Shown here piece after piece: positions 1 through 13,227 of a stretch of DNA of 64,000 nt. The first letter of the stretch is position 1. Every line of letters begins with the position of its first letter. Made by a program: the position numbers and the translations under genes. The DNA comes from Parus major (Eukaryota > Chordata > Aves > Passeriformes > Paridae). The DNA lies in the NCBI RefSeq assembly GCF_001522545.3, contig NC_031774.1, positions 48,725,410 through 48,789,409 of the forward strand. Direction: 5' to 3'. A model generated the notes under the pieces. It had not been told where the DNA came from. It made no database searches and saw nothing but the letters and a program-made list of their open reading frames with translations.

Positions 1-1714
1 GATTTTATTCTTGTGGCTTAGGAATGCACAATCACATTGACAATTCAAGTGGAAAATGTAACTTGAGTAACATTATTATGTTTCTTGCTTACTTTAATAC
101 AGGGAGACTTGGATCTCAGTAGCTTCACAAGTAGACTAGTAAAATCCCCATTATTGTACCTAAAATGTTTGAATTTTCAGTCAGATATAATCAGAGCATA
201 ACCCCATGGCTACTATTTAATCATATCTGAAAGTACATGAATAAAATGAATTTGTGGGTTTGTTATAGAAGAGAGTTAATAAACCACTCTTATTTGGTCA
301 TGTTCCCTTGTGTAGTCATAAACAGTCTTATCGCAGATGCAAGAAACTTTCTTGTTTGAAAACATATATGAACTTTTGATCTGCAAAATGATGAAAGAAG
401 TTTGCCTGCTTATTCTGAAATATCTTGTTCTTTTTAACCATTGTATTTATTAGATACTTATTAGATGGTTGCAGACTCACTAGTAATTTCATGAGTTTAG
501 TATTACTTGTCAGAAACTGTGAATTCACACCTGCAAGGAGTAAATGGCTGACAGAGTGGGGATTTGCTCTAACACAGTCTGCAGTATGTGATCATATATT
601 GGGATTCTCCAACTCTGTTTTTTCCCTTTCCACAGTAAAATTTTGCTAACTCCTCCTTACAAGAAGCTAGCAGTGCTTGAAGAAATTATTATTTTATTAG
701 TAACAACTTGTTCATTTCAGGTTATCTAAGAACATTGTACATTGTAACATTTGCATTGGTAAGGTCCTCAAACTTGCACAATCATCACTTCCTTAAGACT
801 TCTGGCATTCAGGTATGGATTTATATCTGCCTTTTAGATTGGTAGGAATAGAGATTTCTGTAACAATGAAATGTGAGAGTCTGGAGCCAAATGTGTGTGT
901 CCTGACTTCCACAGTTATGCTGGAAACTCAGCCACAGCAGGGGCTTAATCATAATGCCAGCCAAAAGGGACCATTGGTCTCCCTTGCCATCCTCATCAAG
1001 ACACCAAGCTGAGGAGCCTGAGGACTCTGAGGAAGAGAAGCTGAATTGGCTTAGAGCTGAAATATAATGAGCAGGCATAGCCTCTGTAATTCTTTTAGCT
1101 GAAAACCTCACTGTCTTAGTGAATCAGATTGGTGTATTACATTCTATTAAAACTAATTGTCTACAAGACTTGTAGGGTAACATAATATTATTTTAACATT
1201 TTTGGCTCTAAGACTGTCCTTATACCTTTAAATATAAAGATTATTTCTTGGAAAAGTGATTAGAATATTAAAACTCTATAAAAGTAGGCATTAGCTGATG
1301 ATCCTGTCATTATGTTGAGTACCCATGGATTCACCTCAGCACACCTAGTGATTTCACAAAGGCTATTATCTCATGGCTATATCCCCTTCTTTTGAGCTTA
1401 TTACTTTAAATAAAAAATGTTAATGGTTTCTGAGAAGCTCATGATGAGAAATGGAGAATTTCTTAACAAAGAAGCATGCTTTCCAAATTTCAAAGCTTGC
1501 ATTAAACTTTCCAGAAAATGCCTGAAATTCTCAGTTGGCCAATAATATTACAAGGTGAATTCAGCCTTCTTTTATACAGAGTTGCCATTTGGATATGCTT
1601 TATTATTATTTATTAAATTACACTATGCTTCATGTTATGCATAGCAATTACATAAGAATGTGCATTATGCTTTCACATAGAGGGAGAGCGGAATGAAATT
1701 ATAAATTCTGAATC
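1..1714. other. Unique non-coding sequence, no gene seen
   Basis: AT-rich sequence without a convincing exon. Open frames of 65-96 codons occur around 425-649 and 815-1111 on both strands, but they overlap each other, have no family resemblance and lack a splice or promoter context. No simple repeat longer than about 15 bp is present. Most likely intronic or intergenic. Confidence 0.6.
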
Positions 1715-1770
1715 GTAAAAGAGGTCAGACGGGATGATCTAAGAGCTCCTTCTGACCTTAAAATCTGAGG
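1715..1770 (+). mobile_element. Old CR1 LINE 3'-end remnant
   Basis: The stretch contains a GGTCAGAC...GGATGATCT block followed by a CTCCTTCTGACCTTAAAATCTGAG block. This order and spacing match the 3' tail of older sauropsid CR1 LINEs (known consensus pattern: gatgatct, then tccttctggccttaaaatctatg). Only the terminal ~55 bp is recognisable, which is usual for 5'-truncated CR1 copies. Divergence from the remembered consensus suggests an old insertion. Orientation is with the 3' end to the right. The subfamily cannot be named without alignment. Confidence 0.6.
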
Positions 1771-3400
1771 TCACACATTGATCTTAGAATAATGGGTACA
1801 GGGGTAGAGGAAATGATGGACAGTTTTAAAATCTGAAGAGCAGACAGAATGGCATGTAAATATTTGGCTGTATTGCATGTATGACCCTGTGCTAGGTGAG
1901 TGAAGAGACCTGAATGCTTTTGAGTGAGTCACAAGCAAACGAGAGGCTGTAGTAGGAGCAGCAAGTGTTCAGAGGGAATTCAGTCCTTTGCAATAGGACC
2001 CCTTGTCCTGTGCAGACTGCTGGCATTCATAGCAAAGGCTTGGGGAGCCAGTGAACAGCAGTTTCAGGGAGTAATCTGCCTCTTTTTAGAGACACTCCAA
2101 GACCCTCCTCTCTTTAATCCCTTAGACTGGTGGAAGTTGAGACTCCTTACTCTCAGATCATATCCTTTTGACTTGGACATTTCTTCTCTGCTTTCAAATC
2201 CTTTCAGAGATACAGAAATAGGATCTTCTGGGCTGTTTGCACATAGTAGTGCAAGCTGCAGGCAACCCATAAAAATTTTTGGTAGTATGCCAAACACAAT
2301 CACAATCCAGAACCATCACAACAGCTGGGATCCAGAGGTGAGGCAGAGGATATGAATGCTGGCAATATTTTTAGCTAGTCCAGGGAATAACGAACCTTGA
2401 AGAAACCATGCACAGAGTTCTTGGCAATCAATTAAAACATTTTGAGGGGAGGAGTAATCAGACTGTAACTTTTGCTGGAAGGCAGTGAAAGGAGGATAAA
2501 GTGGTAGAGATGAGCAGACCACACTGTTGACAGCATGGCCAATTCTGACATAATCTGTGTATTTTGTTCTTTCTTAGTCACAAAACAAAAAGACAAACAA
2601 AAACCCCAAAACTAAAGGAAAACCTACCTGGACATATGGAGAAGAAATGTCAATGCAAACATTACTGTTACAGAGAAATATATCCTAAAAAATTAAGTTC
2701 CCAGGGCTACTGGAATGTTATTTACTAGGGCTAATAAAGAAGGGAGAGAAGGCAGAGGTATTACATTTTGCAGGTGATAAGCCTATTCAGGCAAGAAAGT
2801 ATATCAGCCAAGGAGTAGAAGAGAACTGGCACACACTGTGCACTAAGAATGATGCTGGCAAAGGCCTAACTGAATGAAAGCCAGAGTAGCTCAGTGTGCT
2901 GGATTTCTGTTGCTGCAAATAAAAAATCTGTTAAAAAAGGCATTAGAGAATTTCAGGGAACTTGTCAATGAGATTTCCTGCTAGAATATTGAAGGATGAT
3001 TATGTTATACTGAAGAAAGGAGAATTTAATAGCATTCATTAAACATAAGGAAAATAGAACTTAATACTAAGAAATGTTTCACCTACCTGAGAAATGGCCC
3101 TTGTTTTGTACTTCTGATAAATTCGGAGTTCTCTTTCTCTGAACAGGGAGATGAGCTGAGTATAACATATCTTCCTAAGAAATGCCCCTTTTTTTTAGCT
3201 GATGTCTTTACAAAACTTTTATCAATTCCTCTCCATTTGTCTTGCCAACATCACCCTGGATATATGAGAAATATGGACTATACTGACTAATCTTTTGTCT
3301 AGTCTCCTCAAATAGATAATCCATAAATTCATAAAATGGAGGGGAAAAAAAAGAGATGCAACTTGCCTTACAAAAATATCTATCTAAGCAGCATTTAATA
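1771..3400. other. Unique non-coding sequence with a fortuitous 143-codon frame
   Basis: The longest open frame of the window (1924-2355, + strand, 143 codons) lies here. Its product has mixed composition, no signal peptide, no membrane segment pattern and no motif I recognise, and an antisense frame (2064-2303) overlaps it, so I treat it as chance. The remainder is AT-rich unique sequence with short A runs near 2585 and 3345. Confidence 0.5.
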
Positions 3401-3639
3401 AAACACTAAGATTTTTAGCACAGAAAGTGAATAGTCCCTGCACTTCAGTGTGACCCCTCCTCCTGCATGTGTGGGCGGAGTAACACTGCTTTGTGTGTGA
3501 TCAACACAGATCTGTCTGCTCTTGGGATACAATCACAGCATCATAACCTGCAGTTTTTGGGCATTCAAGACATAACTGATGAGGAAAAACCTGCAACATA
3601 GACTACTCACAAATGAGGAATTGAAATGCAGTTTTCCAG

Positions 3640-3722
3640 TGGTTATGATGAGTTCATCTGGGATGAGTTGAGGCGTCTTAGTAAGTTGGAACAACGACAG
3701 ATACCTTTACCAGAAAACATAG
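3640..3722 (+). other. Weak candidate coding exon (unrecognised)
   Basis: An open frame (ATG at 3626, stop near 3817) includes a stretch rich in charged residues (YDEFIWDELRRLSKLEQRQI, then PLPENIG). That composition is unlike the F/I/K/N/S-rich chance frames typical of this AT-rich window. The stretch is bounded by a possible acceptor (TTTTCCAG ending at 3639) and a possible donor (AG before GTACTA at 3722/3723). A second donor-like GTAAGT starts at 3681. The polypyrimidine tract is short and no partner exon was found. I do not recognise the protein. It may equally be chance, or an exon of a non-coding transcript. Confidence 0.15.
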
Positions 3723-3829
3723 GTACTACAATGCCAGGACATCATGAAAAAGGAGGACTGAGAATTCTGTTTTACCTATTTCACTTTTCTCTAAGTTGTC
3801 AAGTCCTACTTGTATAGGCAGTACAAATG

Positions 3830-5950
3830 TGTAGCCAGTCAGGTCAAGGATTAGAGGGTTACAATCTTCTAACCTTTGGGATATTTGATCTCTCCTTCAC
3901 TTCTGAAAAATGAAGTAGCTGGACAGAAGCACATGGCAGACTTGCTTTGAATTCATTAGTAAAGATGTTTCTGACATATAGTCTATGATTGTTACCTACT
4001 ATAAACACATTAAAGGCATATCAGCATGGTATAATGCTGTACCCTACAGCAATACTCTAGGCATCTATTCACTGGTAACAGTTAATATCCAGATTCAGAA
4101 GGGAGTCAGAATAGGATGAATAGGCTTGCAATTCCTGCAGCATTCGTTGCAGTATTTTGGAGGGCCAGCCTAGAAAGCTAAAGATACAATGGGAAGTATT
4201 AGGGACATGGAGTAAATTTATCCAGTCCTTGGAAAGATATGACACACACTGATTTTCCATTCTAGGATGTTTAAACCAAGGGCATACTTAAGACATTAAC
4301 AAAGATAAAGAGACAGATTCTGTTTAAACTCTGATCAGGCATAAGGGGAATGTACAAAACCCTTTCACGTAAGGGCCCATAGCTTGCATGTTGTGTGAAG
4401 TACTAACCTGGGTCCATAAAGATGTAAATAAATCACAGCGGGGATAGTTATAGGAAAATTAATTGTGCATCCTCTCCCCTCAAGTCAGGACAGAGTTCTT
4501 TTTTTCTGTCCTTATCCAAATGTAGTGTATCAAGTCTGCATCCTGTGCACAATTCCTTGAGTTCATGTTCTGATAAAGAGACAACAGAACACTCACAACT
4601 GATTTCTGGTGCAGTCTTCTCAATGTCTGTCTATATCAAAGATTTTTTAAAGCAGTACCAATGAGGCCTATACCACAGACTGGATAAAAATATATGCAAA
4701 CTTGCTGTCCTAAAACTAAACATTGCCACAAGATTTTATCACACATTTATATAAACTTGTAAGTTTCTGCTCTGAAGGAGAGGCTGTTAGAGGGTCAGAA
4801 AAGGGCAGGAAGAGCTGATTACCAGGGAGAAAATTGTGTCATGGCTGAGTGAGTATTTCAAAGATGTTCAGGCTTCCCTGCAGAGGGTTAATTTTGCAAT
4901 GTCTTAAGTTGTTCAGTCCATCCATTAAAACACTTTTTTTGTGTTCAGATGATGCATTAATAGTTGAAACTCTTACCATAACCAGACACAGAAATAAGAT
5001 CTGGAAAACCTGTAAACTGTTCCTAACATTCTGTGCTTGGGTGAAGTGTGGAAAGACCTTGCACTTCAGTTTGAAATGTAGACCCATTCTGTAAATTCAA
5101 GCTCTCCACTTAGGTTCCTAGTGGGACTTCACAGAGTAGTTGCTTTCTTTCATGCTAGATTTATTTGAGTAACCTCATTATGGAAAATGGGATTTTATAT
5201 CGCAATGCCCATTACTTTGGTTTTTTTTTTATTTGTTACAATGAAAACATTTCAGTAAAGCCCTTATTGAATAGCTAAGTGTGAATCTTGGGAATGAATA
5301 AAAGTCATTTATTGAATCAGCCCTCACTGGAGCTAAGAAAGCATGTACAGTGGCAGAACTATTAAATGCTCAGTGCACTTTGAGTTTCATAGGAAAATTC
5401 TACAAAATACAGCTCAAGTTTACTTTTAAAATAAATAAATGGAGGGCCCAAGTTGTTCCATTTCAGGGCCAGCTTTCGTCCTCTTTTTGGACACAGCTAG
5501 TCCCTCCCATGTGGAGGGGAAGTGAAGTCACTGCTACATCCTGTCTGTGACTGCAAGTTGCCATCCTCATTCTGGCAGTTCTCCTTGCAAGGATGGAGTG
5601 GATATTTCAACTCCTGCACCTTGTTTGTCCTTGAGGGGAGTTAGGGAGTTATCAGGATCTGTTTCCCCCAAAAGAAAAGATAGAGCCACTGGGGTTTGTG
5701 CTGTCTGCACCATGGAAACTCAAAGGATAATCTCCCTCTGCCCTCCAATTAATTAGATTATTAGAATCACTCTGAAGCTTAAACTATAATTCAGTTCTTT
5801 CCTCTTTTTAAATTTTTTAAAGTCAAAATGCAGATGTAGGAAATTCAAATGTGCTTAAAGATCAGGGATTTTAATTTGGGGTCATTGTTGGCATACACTG
5901 TGGTTGTATTTCAACAGCTAAAGAAAGGGGAACAGATTTTGCTCCTTGCT
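3830..5950. other. Unique non-coding sequence
   Basis: No gene, RNA or interspersed repeat was recognised. Short frames (60-82 codons) occur at 4069-4260, 4839-5094 and 5350-5756; the pair at 4839-5094 is sense/antisense over the same bases, a hallmark of chance. A T run of 10 lies near 5221. Confidence 0.55.
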
Positions 5951-5951
5951 A

Positions 5952-6010
5952 CCTCACTGTAAATCTGGAGAAACTCCACTGATTTCAGTGGCATTTATTC
6001 TTGAATTACC
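5952..6010. repeat. Candidate ancient sauropsid repeat fragment
   Basis: The stretch has the order CTCACTGTAAATCTGGAG, AAACTCCACTGATTTCAGTGG. This resembles a decayed, near-palindromic repeat I associate with turtle and bird genomes (arms like 'gtaaatctggagtaactcca' around 'ttgacttcaatgg'). The inner CCACTGATTTCAGTGG is itself an imperfect inverted repeat. The family name is unknown to me. The assignment rests on pattern memory only. Confidence 0.3.
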
Positions 6011-7770
6011 ATGGCTTAGTTGACAGCAGAGTATGGCTGACTGTGACTCCATAGAGATATAGACTGTTTATATGTTGAGTCTATTGTTGATTAAATATGC
6101 ACAAAAATGCAACAAGCCATCAGTCAAAGAAATCACATTTGCTCTGCTGCCAGGATATAAACTAAAATCCTGAAAAGAGAATGTATTCCTCTGATATATT
6201 GAATGATACAATTTCAGTAGAAAGCATTGCTCCACATTATTTTAATGTGATTATTTAATGTGAAAGACACTGAATTGAAAATGGGTGTCCTCTCTTCACC
6301 GATTAAAAACTGAAAAAACTCTCAGCTGGTATCTCTACCCTGTTCTACCAGTCTTCCTGGTCTAAGGGTCTGCTGTGACAAACCAGAGATTTCCACTGCC
6401 ATTGCTGCTTTTTCTGAGGTGCATGCAAACAAGAAACCAGCTTTATTTAGAATGGCTTTCCTGTGATATGAATGTTGGCCCATTGCATTTCTTATCATCC
6501 AAGTGATGGGTGCTGTAGCAGCACTCAGGTGCTTTCAAGTTGTTTCAGGTCTTATCTTGGGATAGAAAAATGGAAGTTCAGCTAAATATTATTAAATAAA
6601 GGTCCACTACTTAAACATCCAGGTACAAGCCATGCATAATAAGTCTACTTATTACTGACAGGGTAATAATACTTATTACTGACAGGAGTAACTTTCTTGG
6701 ATGTCCATATACTTTCAGTCAGTGCTTAATATGAGACTTATCACAAGAATTATAGATAAATAGATATGGTTAGGTAGATCCTATCTGCTCTGTACAATTC
6801 TTATTAAAAGATTCACGGATTCTCCTGTGCATCTTCAGCACCTTGTATGATTTGGTTGCAGAGATGTTGCTGCAAAGTCTAACAGAAAATATTCATGTTA
6901 AAGAGGCAATAAGAGGAATAGTCAAATATCTCTCCAGCTCTGAGCATCCTAATAATCAATATTTTTCTGAGGGCAGTTGAATACATTGCATTTAGCAGTA
7001 CATAAATAGTGACAATGATATAGCACTTGGATGTAGTACCGACTTAATGTGTGTTTCTTGTTTATTTACAGATGTCTTGAATCTCCATAATTTTGATCAC
7101 TCATTCAAGGTACATGGAATTTGTACTCAGCTGATTCTTTAAGTTTGTGAAAATCTGCTCCTTTGTGGGGTTGGGTGCAAAGGTCAGCATGTTCTTATAT
7201 AGAATTTTGGTGGATGGAGAAAAAAGGCAAATATTTAATAAATACCCTCCTAAGGCTCTGTTTCTTGTTATTCTGTTTTGCACCTCGATTGGTACCTTTA
7301 TCTTATTGGTTAATTTCTTCTGTTCTTAGTGACATGCAGCATTTATGTGTAACTGCATTGAATCAGTAGAACTCTTTGGGGAATGAGCTATAACATGCTA
7401 TTAAAAAAAAAATAAAAAAATATCCAGCCATGTGCTAGGTTTAATATTCTTACTGGCAATGAATAAACAACAGAACATTTCTTAGCCATAATTTTTCTGC
7501 AAAAAGTCAAAATATGTTGCCATTTACTGCATTAATAATGTGAAGTACTAATTTTGTAAATTTAGAACAAAAGAAAAAGAAAATGAAGGAACAGAAAAGC
7601 TGTCTGAGATTCAATTTCCTATCAGTGTGTTCTCTGGACTGCTAGCACACAAAGGTTAACGAAACCTGGAACTGAAATAGTAAGTGATGTCAGCAGTTAG
7701 CACATTATCATTTTCTCTCATCTATTCATCTAAAGTGCAGAGTAGATAACTTTAACTATCATCTTCAGAA
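6011..7770. other. Unique non-coding sequence
   Basis: AT-rich sequence with no recognisable gene. Three overlapping frames of 60-68 codons on both strands at 7101-7369 are chance-like, hydrophobic and unrelated to any family I know. An imperfect 24-bp tandem duplication lies at 6647-6686. Confidence 0.55.
6647..6686 (+). repeat. Short tandem duplication, 24-bp period
   Basis: The 16-mer ACTTATTACTGACAGG occurs at 6647-6662 and again at 6671-6686, separated by GTAATAAT. It is probably a replication-slippage duplication. Confidence 0.75.
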
Positions 7771-7771
7771 C

Positions 7772-7797
7772 AAAAAGAAAAAAAAAAAAAAAAAAGA
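7772..7797 (+). repeat. A-rich tract
   Basis: AAAAAGAAAAA... run of about 26 bp with one G interruption. It could be the tail of a retroposed copy, but the upstream 200 bp shows no recognisable retroposed gene or SINE, and no flanking direct repeat was found. Confidence 0.7.
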
Positions 7798-8358
7798 GTT
7801 CAAGGCATTGTCAAGGAACCATTCAGCTTTGGCTCTTAATTATAGTAAACACAGTAAAAAACATTTCCATTAAAAGAGAAAGTTTTAACCTCTCATAACA
7901 ATCTGACCACATTCAAATGAGGGTGGAATGCATGCCACCTCATGGGAAGAGCTTGCAGTATAAAATTTTGCCAGTATAGTGGCTGCCAATAAAAAATATT
8001 GTGATTTTCATTACATTGTGCTCATATATCATTGGCAAAATGCAAGGATGAGATCTTCCATACAAGTTCAGACATATGCCCTTGAGAGCTACAGAATGAC
8101 TTTCAATGCAATTCCAAATGTTAATATCCCCACAGGAATGCAGATCCAACAGAGGAACCTACTATTCTATATAGCCATCATATTCACCCCAGTGAGTGAA
8201 CATCATGCATCAGTGTGGCTTGATACTGTGATTAGCTGCTTTGGGGCTGTGCTGAATAATGAGCAGGATTGACAGTTCTTCCTTAGACTCCTGTTTGTTT
8301 TTTTTTTATGGGAAGGCTCTCTTTGATTTTTTAAGATTATTTATGATTTTTTTATTTT
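7798..8358. other. Unique non-coding sequence
   Basis: Frames of 97 codons (+, 7979-8272) and 69 codons (-, 7940-8149) overlap one another. Neither shows a domain or an exon boundary. Nothing else was seen. Confidence 0.55.
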
Positions 8359-8371
8359 ATATATATATATA

Positions 8372-8407
<36 letters not shown>
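8359..8407. repeat. (AT)n microsatellite
   Basis: About 49 bp of alternating AT, interrupted once by GTGT at 8377-8380. It is self-complementary, so it can extrude as a hairpin. The Ile-Tyr repeat frame that crosses it is an artefact of the microsatellite. Confidence 0.95.
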
Positions 8408-10736
8408 CCCCACAAAACAATCTAACACAGAACTAAATTAATATTTTACTGATTTTTAAAACAATTTTTATTTTGCATTATACCAAGGATTAAAGGAGAG
8501 ATCTTAACAAGGATTAAGAGAGAGAGTGGAGGGATCTCCATTGCCACAGGATAATAAACAGAAGTGTGGGCAGCAACGTGTTCTCCCAACACAGCTCTAG
8601 CATGTCACATCCAAATTATTTGGTTTGCTTCTGGTGGACTTCTTACCTGATAGGTATTGGCAATTTTGGAAAAATTATTGCTTGAAAAGGAAGTGTTGCT
8701 CTCTTGAAGAGAGCAATAGTACTCAATAGAAGACCAGTTAAAATAATTTATGGCATAAAGAAGAGAAGAATTAAAATTTCAAGGTCTGACTTGAATTTAA
8801 GAGTCATTAACATTCTGTATACTTTCTGAAAGGAGGCTATTTGAGAGAATGAAACTTAGTACTTTTATTAAAAAATGCAATATTGAAATGCACAGTCAAG
8901 AAAAACAAATACAAAAAAAAATACAAAAAAACTTTGCCTGAGACAGAAGTTTTTCATTTAAGGGCAGCTAAGTAAAGTGTTACTAGGGTATGAACTGTCA
9001 AGGGAGAGAGTTGTTGCATCCTTATAGAGATATCTTAAAGTTTTGTGATAAATGTACAGGTAAAGACAAAAGTATTGAAAGAAACTGAATGATATGTATA
9101 TTTATTTCATTTGCCTTGCTTTCAGCAAGAAAATAATTAATTTTTTTTTTAAATGGTGCTAAACACAAGCCATGTACATAGCTGATGATGTCTCTACTGG
9201 TGCTAGCTAGGCAACTCAGGGACATATTTATCAGAATGGTTCAGGGAATCCACACTACCTATTTACTCTATTATCTAATGGTCTGATCCCTCAAATATTT
9301 ATGCTTGAATTCATGGCAGAATGACAATCACACTGTGTCTGTGGGATTACCTGACACTGAACACCAGAATGAGTGTTGGCAGGACTTGGTCCTAAATCCC
9401 TTTGTTATGGTCAGTATCTTTCAAATTGAATGATACTATCACACATTCAAAAGCAGGCTGCAGCCTGGCTTTTTTCCAGCAGCTAACATGATTGGGCCTG
9501 ATTCTTACTGACTTGAAACCTTCATGTATTCTCAGTCCCTGCACTCTGATTTTCAGAAGTGTCACCAGAAGGCAGATTTAATGAGTAGAACAGAAGTTTG
9601 GATTTCACAATTTCCTGCATTTTAATTTCATGTATCAGATTAATTTTATCTATCATATGATTTATTCAATTATAGAAAAAGATCTGGATGGGATGCGAGA
9701 CATCATTCAGCATCATTCTGAGACCCCAGTCACAGACCAAAATGCTGTTACTTCAGGTGTAGGTGACTCAGGAGAAGTCTGCTCTTAACCTTGAAATCAG
9801 GAAAGCTATGTAGAGAATTATTGAGGGAATGTGGGAAGAGCCTACTGCAGATCTTCAGTAGGCCTTAAGATACTGTATAACTTCAACTTTTGTGCTAAGG
9901 CCAAGAAGAAATGTCAAAGCAGGATGAATTAAATGAAATAGTCATGGACAAGGGACTGCAGAAAGAATTAACTTTTCACCTCCACAGCTAGAACTGGCCA
10001 CAGACCAGGAGCAGACTGCTTTAGGTAACCACACAATGTAAAACCCAGGCTAAAGGTTAGACCTAATCTGCACAAAGACAGGATGACAAATGAAGTGAAC
10101 CCACTTGCCATAATTAGATAAGAAGGCTTTGCTTCAGATTGACATTTGCCTTGGTTTGAACCTATGTTCATTTTGAGATTCTTACCTGCAGGGGTGAGAT
10201 CTGTGCTGCCTTTAGATGCAACAGCTGAGACCTGGGCAAAACTTAGCTGTAACATACTGCCTTCAAATAGTCTTTCCTAACAGGTTAAAAAATGCTGACA
10301 AGTTTGTAAATGATACTATTTGTTTTAAGATGTATTCATATTTATAAAATTGTGTCATTTTTTTATATTGTATACCTGTTAATATATACACTAGACTCTT
10401 TTAAATTAATTCACTATCTGATTTGATTAATAGTTTCAATATTTTAAAAGCAATTACTTGAAATACTTCAGCTTGTACTTTAATGGTCCTTTGAAGTCTT
10501 TTGGTTCCTAGATCATGCTGGGGCATTAACATCACTCTCAAAGCATAGTAAGTCACACCTATGTCATTCTTGGGAGATGTTTGTCTAACTCATTCTAGAA
10601 CTCTTACTGCTGTTCAGTGAACTTCTCTGATCATCAAAAGATACTTTCTCCACCCCAGTTATATCACAGCTTATGTTTCATCTATTCACACTCACACACA
10701 TTAAACCCTTCTCAATTTAGGACAATTTCCAAAGTT
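8408..10736. other. Unique non-coding sequence
   Basis: No gene recognised. Minor features: an imperfect repeat of AAGGATTAA near 8487 and 8511, A runs near 8912-8930, and an antisense 95-codon frame (9968-10255) with no recognisable domain. GGGCCTGATTCTTACTGACTT near 9494 resembles the terminal motif of the decayed repeat candidates noted elsewhere. Confidence 0.5.
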
Positions 10737-10789
10737 CACAGAGGTCAACGGAATCACTTGCACTTACTTTAATAGAATCAGGCCCTCAG
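10737..10789. repeat. Candidate ancient sauropsid repeat fragment
   Basis: GAGGTCAACGGAATCACTTGCACTTACTTTAATAGAATCAGGCCCTC resembles the decayed repeat pattern seen at 5952 and 46984: a 'gtcaatgg' core followed about 25 bp later by an 'agaatcaggccct' terminal motif. This is pattern memory only, without an alignment. Confidence 0.3.
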
Positions 10790-13227
10790 AGATGAAAAAC
10801 TTATTTTATACATTTTCACTCATCATTGCAAGGTCATTCCATTTAAAAAAGGAACTTTCCTAAGCAAACATCACAATCTGTGGGTGGGCAATGATGTTTA
10901 CCTTGAAATGGAAACTTTTTTCCCCGACAGGTACAATCTGTACTTGGTAAAATGCAGAATATGGCTGAAGCTCTAACGACAGTGTAAGTGAGAATAAAAT
11001 TAACTTGCTTAAAAAAAGTAAAAAAGGTAACAGTAAAAATGATAGGTTTTTCATCTATATTAAAAGCTTCATGTAAGCATAAACCAGAACTGAATGTATC
11101 TTAACAAATTGCTCACTGAATGAGTTTTGTCTGTGTGAATTGTTTGGGATTAAACTGTGATTTTCTCAAATGCATTTGCTCTTATTGCTTTACTGACAAT
11201 ACATTATGAAGAAGTCTTGATCTGTAGCTCATTTTTGAGCTCTGTTTGTTGGAAATATAATTACATACTACATTTCTTCTTCCTGATTGGGGAGTGGTGT
11301 AACTGTTAGACACAGGTTTCCAATGTCAGTACTACGATTAGGATTTTAAATTCAGCTGGGAACAAGTTGCTCTGTGATTCAAATCACACTGAAAAGACAT
11401 TGACTGCAGCAGCCCTGTCTTGTAATCACATTGCTCAGTGGTAACCCAGAATTTGCAACCTTGTTCATAAACATATTCTGTGGGCTGAAAGTACTGAAAG
11501 AACAAGCAAAGCTCTGCAATCCATAGTTGTTGACTTATGTTCTGGGTTAATCACTGTCATTTATTTTTATACCTTTTTATTTTTTTTTTTTTCATTAGAG
11601 GGATTATAGACACAATCTAAACTCTTTGTGTAGAGAAACAGATTTTTAGATACATGTTAATAATCACCATTTTAAAAATTTATTATCAATTAAACATTAA
11701 ATTAATAATGCTATTATCTCAGGATCAAGATCCATGTTGTGAAGCTGAGAATTTAAAGATATTAATATTTTTTTATTATTTATGTTTCATGCTATTTTAA
11801 TAAGGTTTCCCCTTCACCTTCCTTTACATAATTGCTATATATTTGCAACATTAATTCAAAATTAATGGACGTTTATTTATGGGAATTAATCTTGTTTCTA
11901 TAATAAAGCTGCTAATGAAACATATTGGAAGGTTCGTACTGTGGAACCAATTATTTCCTATCATATCTGTAAGTAACATTACCAGCTTGCAGTTATGTTC
12001 CTGGACAGAATTGTCATTAGATTTTGTGCAAGTTTCCTCAAAACTACGTCTAAGCATTAGCAGCCTTGACTCTAAGTAATTCACCTATAAACTTTAAATA
12101 AACCATTAGGAAGCCCTTTGAATTTCTGAGGAATAACTTTTCAACAATAAAGAGTTCACACTGAAAACTCTGTTTTGAAATTATTCATAGGACTTTCTCA
12201 AAAATACACAATATGAGACTTCATAGCTGGAAGATATTGTGAAGAAAGTTTATTTTTAAAATTGTTTCGAATAAATCAAGTTTAGGTTACTAAAATAAAC
12301 TATCCCCATTTATTCATCAATCATCTCACCTCTCAAATAGTTTTGTTGCACTAAGCAGTGAAAATTACATTTTAAGAAGCCTGGTGTGATCACAAGACAA
12401 CAGACAGAAAGAACAAATACAAATTATTGTTCACAGAAGTATGCATGATGGTGGTGTATTCAGACCACTACCATCACAAGGTTCATAACATTCATTCTTT
12501 ATTTCTCCTACCAAAGGAAATTACTCTTTCTTGCACTCCAAGTAAGCAACACAATGTGCAATCACCTCCAGCTCAGTTGAAGTATTTAGTTTTCAAAGTA
12601 GCTTATCTCTTACACTGACTCTACATGGAATTTTCTTTACACTACACATATTTCAGTGGTAGACCTTCTCAACTGATGTGAACCTGAGCTACATCTGGTC
12701 CATGGTAGCCTCAAAGCTACAGAGAATTTGAAGCGTAATACCTGGTTTATGGTGCACTCAGAAGCCCAGTTTTCAAGTCTCTGCACTAGAGTGGATAATC
12801 TCCCTCTCTAGGGATGACATTTAACTTAAGTCTCAAACAATAGTGATTGCATCAGAAAATATCCTTTAACAGCTGTGCCATGAGAGACAAGTCTAGAGTG
12901 GATAGTAGGGAGGTAAAATGAATTCCTGCCTGGTAATGGTCTTATCCCTGACCACGTGAATTTTAATGTTCCCTATTTTAGCAAACATAAATACCATTGT
13001 TCATAAAATTATCATCTTGGCCATAAAATTACCATCCCCTTTTTAAAATTCAGCTGAAGTATTTGACTCAGTGACCCTCCATGACAGAAATCCCACAGGC
13101 TGATTACATGCTGTGTGAAGTATTATTTTCTCTCTTTTGTTTTACATTTACCTGTCATTAACTTCAAGTGACCCTGCTGTTGTTCTGGTGTTCTGAGACA
13201 CTGTTAAAAAGATGGACTGGCTAGTTT
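10790..13227. other. Unique AT-rich non-coding sequence
   Basis: Very AT-rich, especially 11560-11880 (T runs at 11580 and a dense TTAAT/ATTAAT stretch at 11650-11780). Sense and antisense frames at 11851-12084 cover the same bases and are chance-like. No repeat family or exon was recognised. Confidence 0.55.

Noticed and set aside
1924..2355. 143-codon open frame, the longest of the window
   Set aside because: No domain or compositional signal, an antisense frame overlaps it, no exon boundaries; a frame of this size is expected by chance in 64 kb read in six frames.
5700..5725. CTGCACCATGGAAAC, resembling part of a REST/RE1 site
   Set aside because: Only the left half fits; the right half-site is missing.
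8259..8441. Open frame with an Ile-Tyr repeat
   Set aside because: Translated (AT)n microsatellite.
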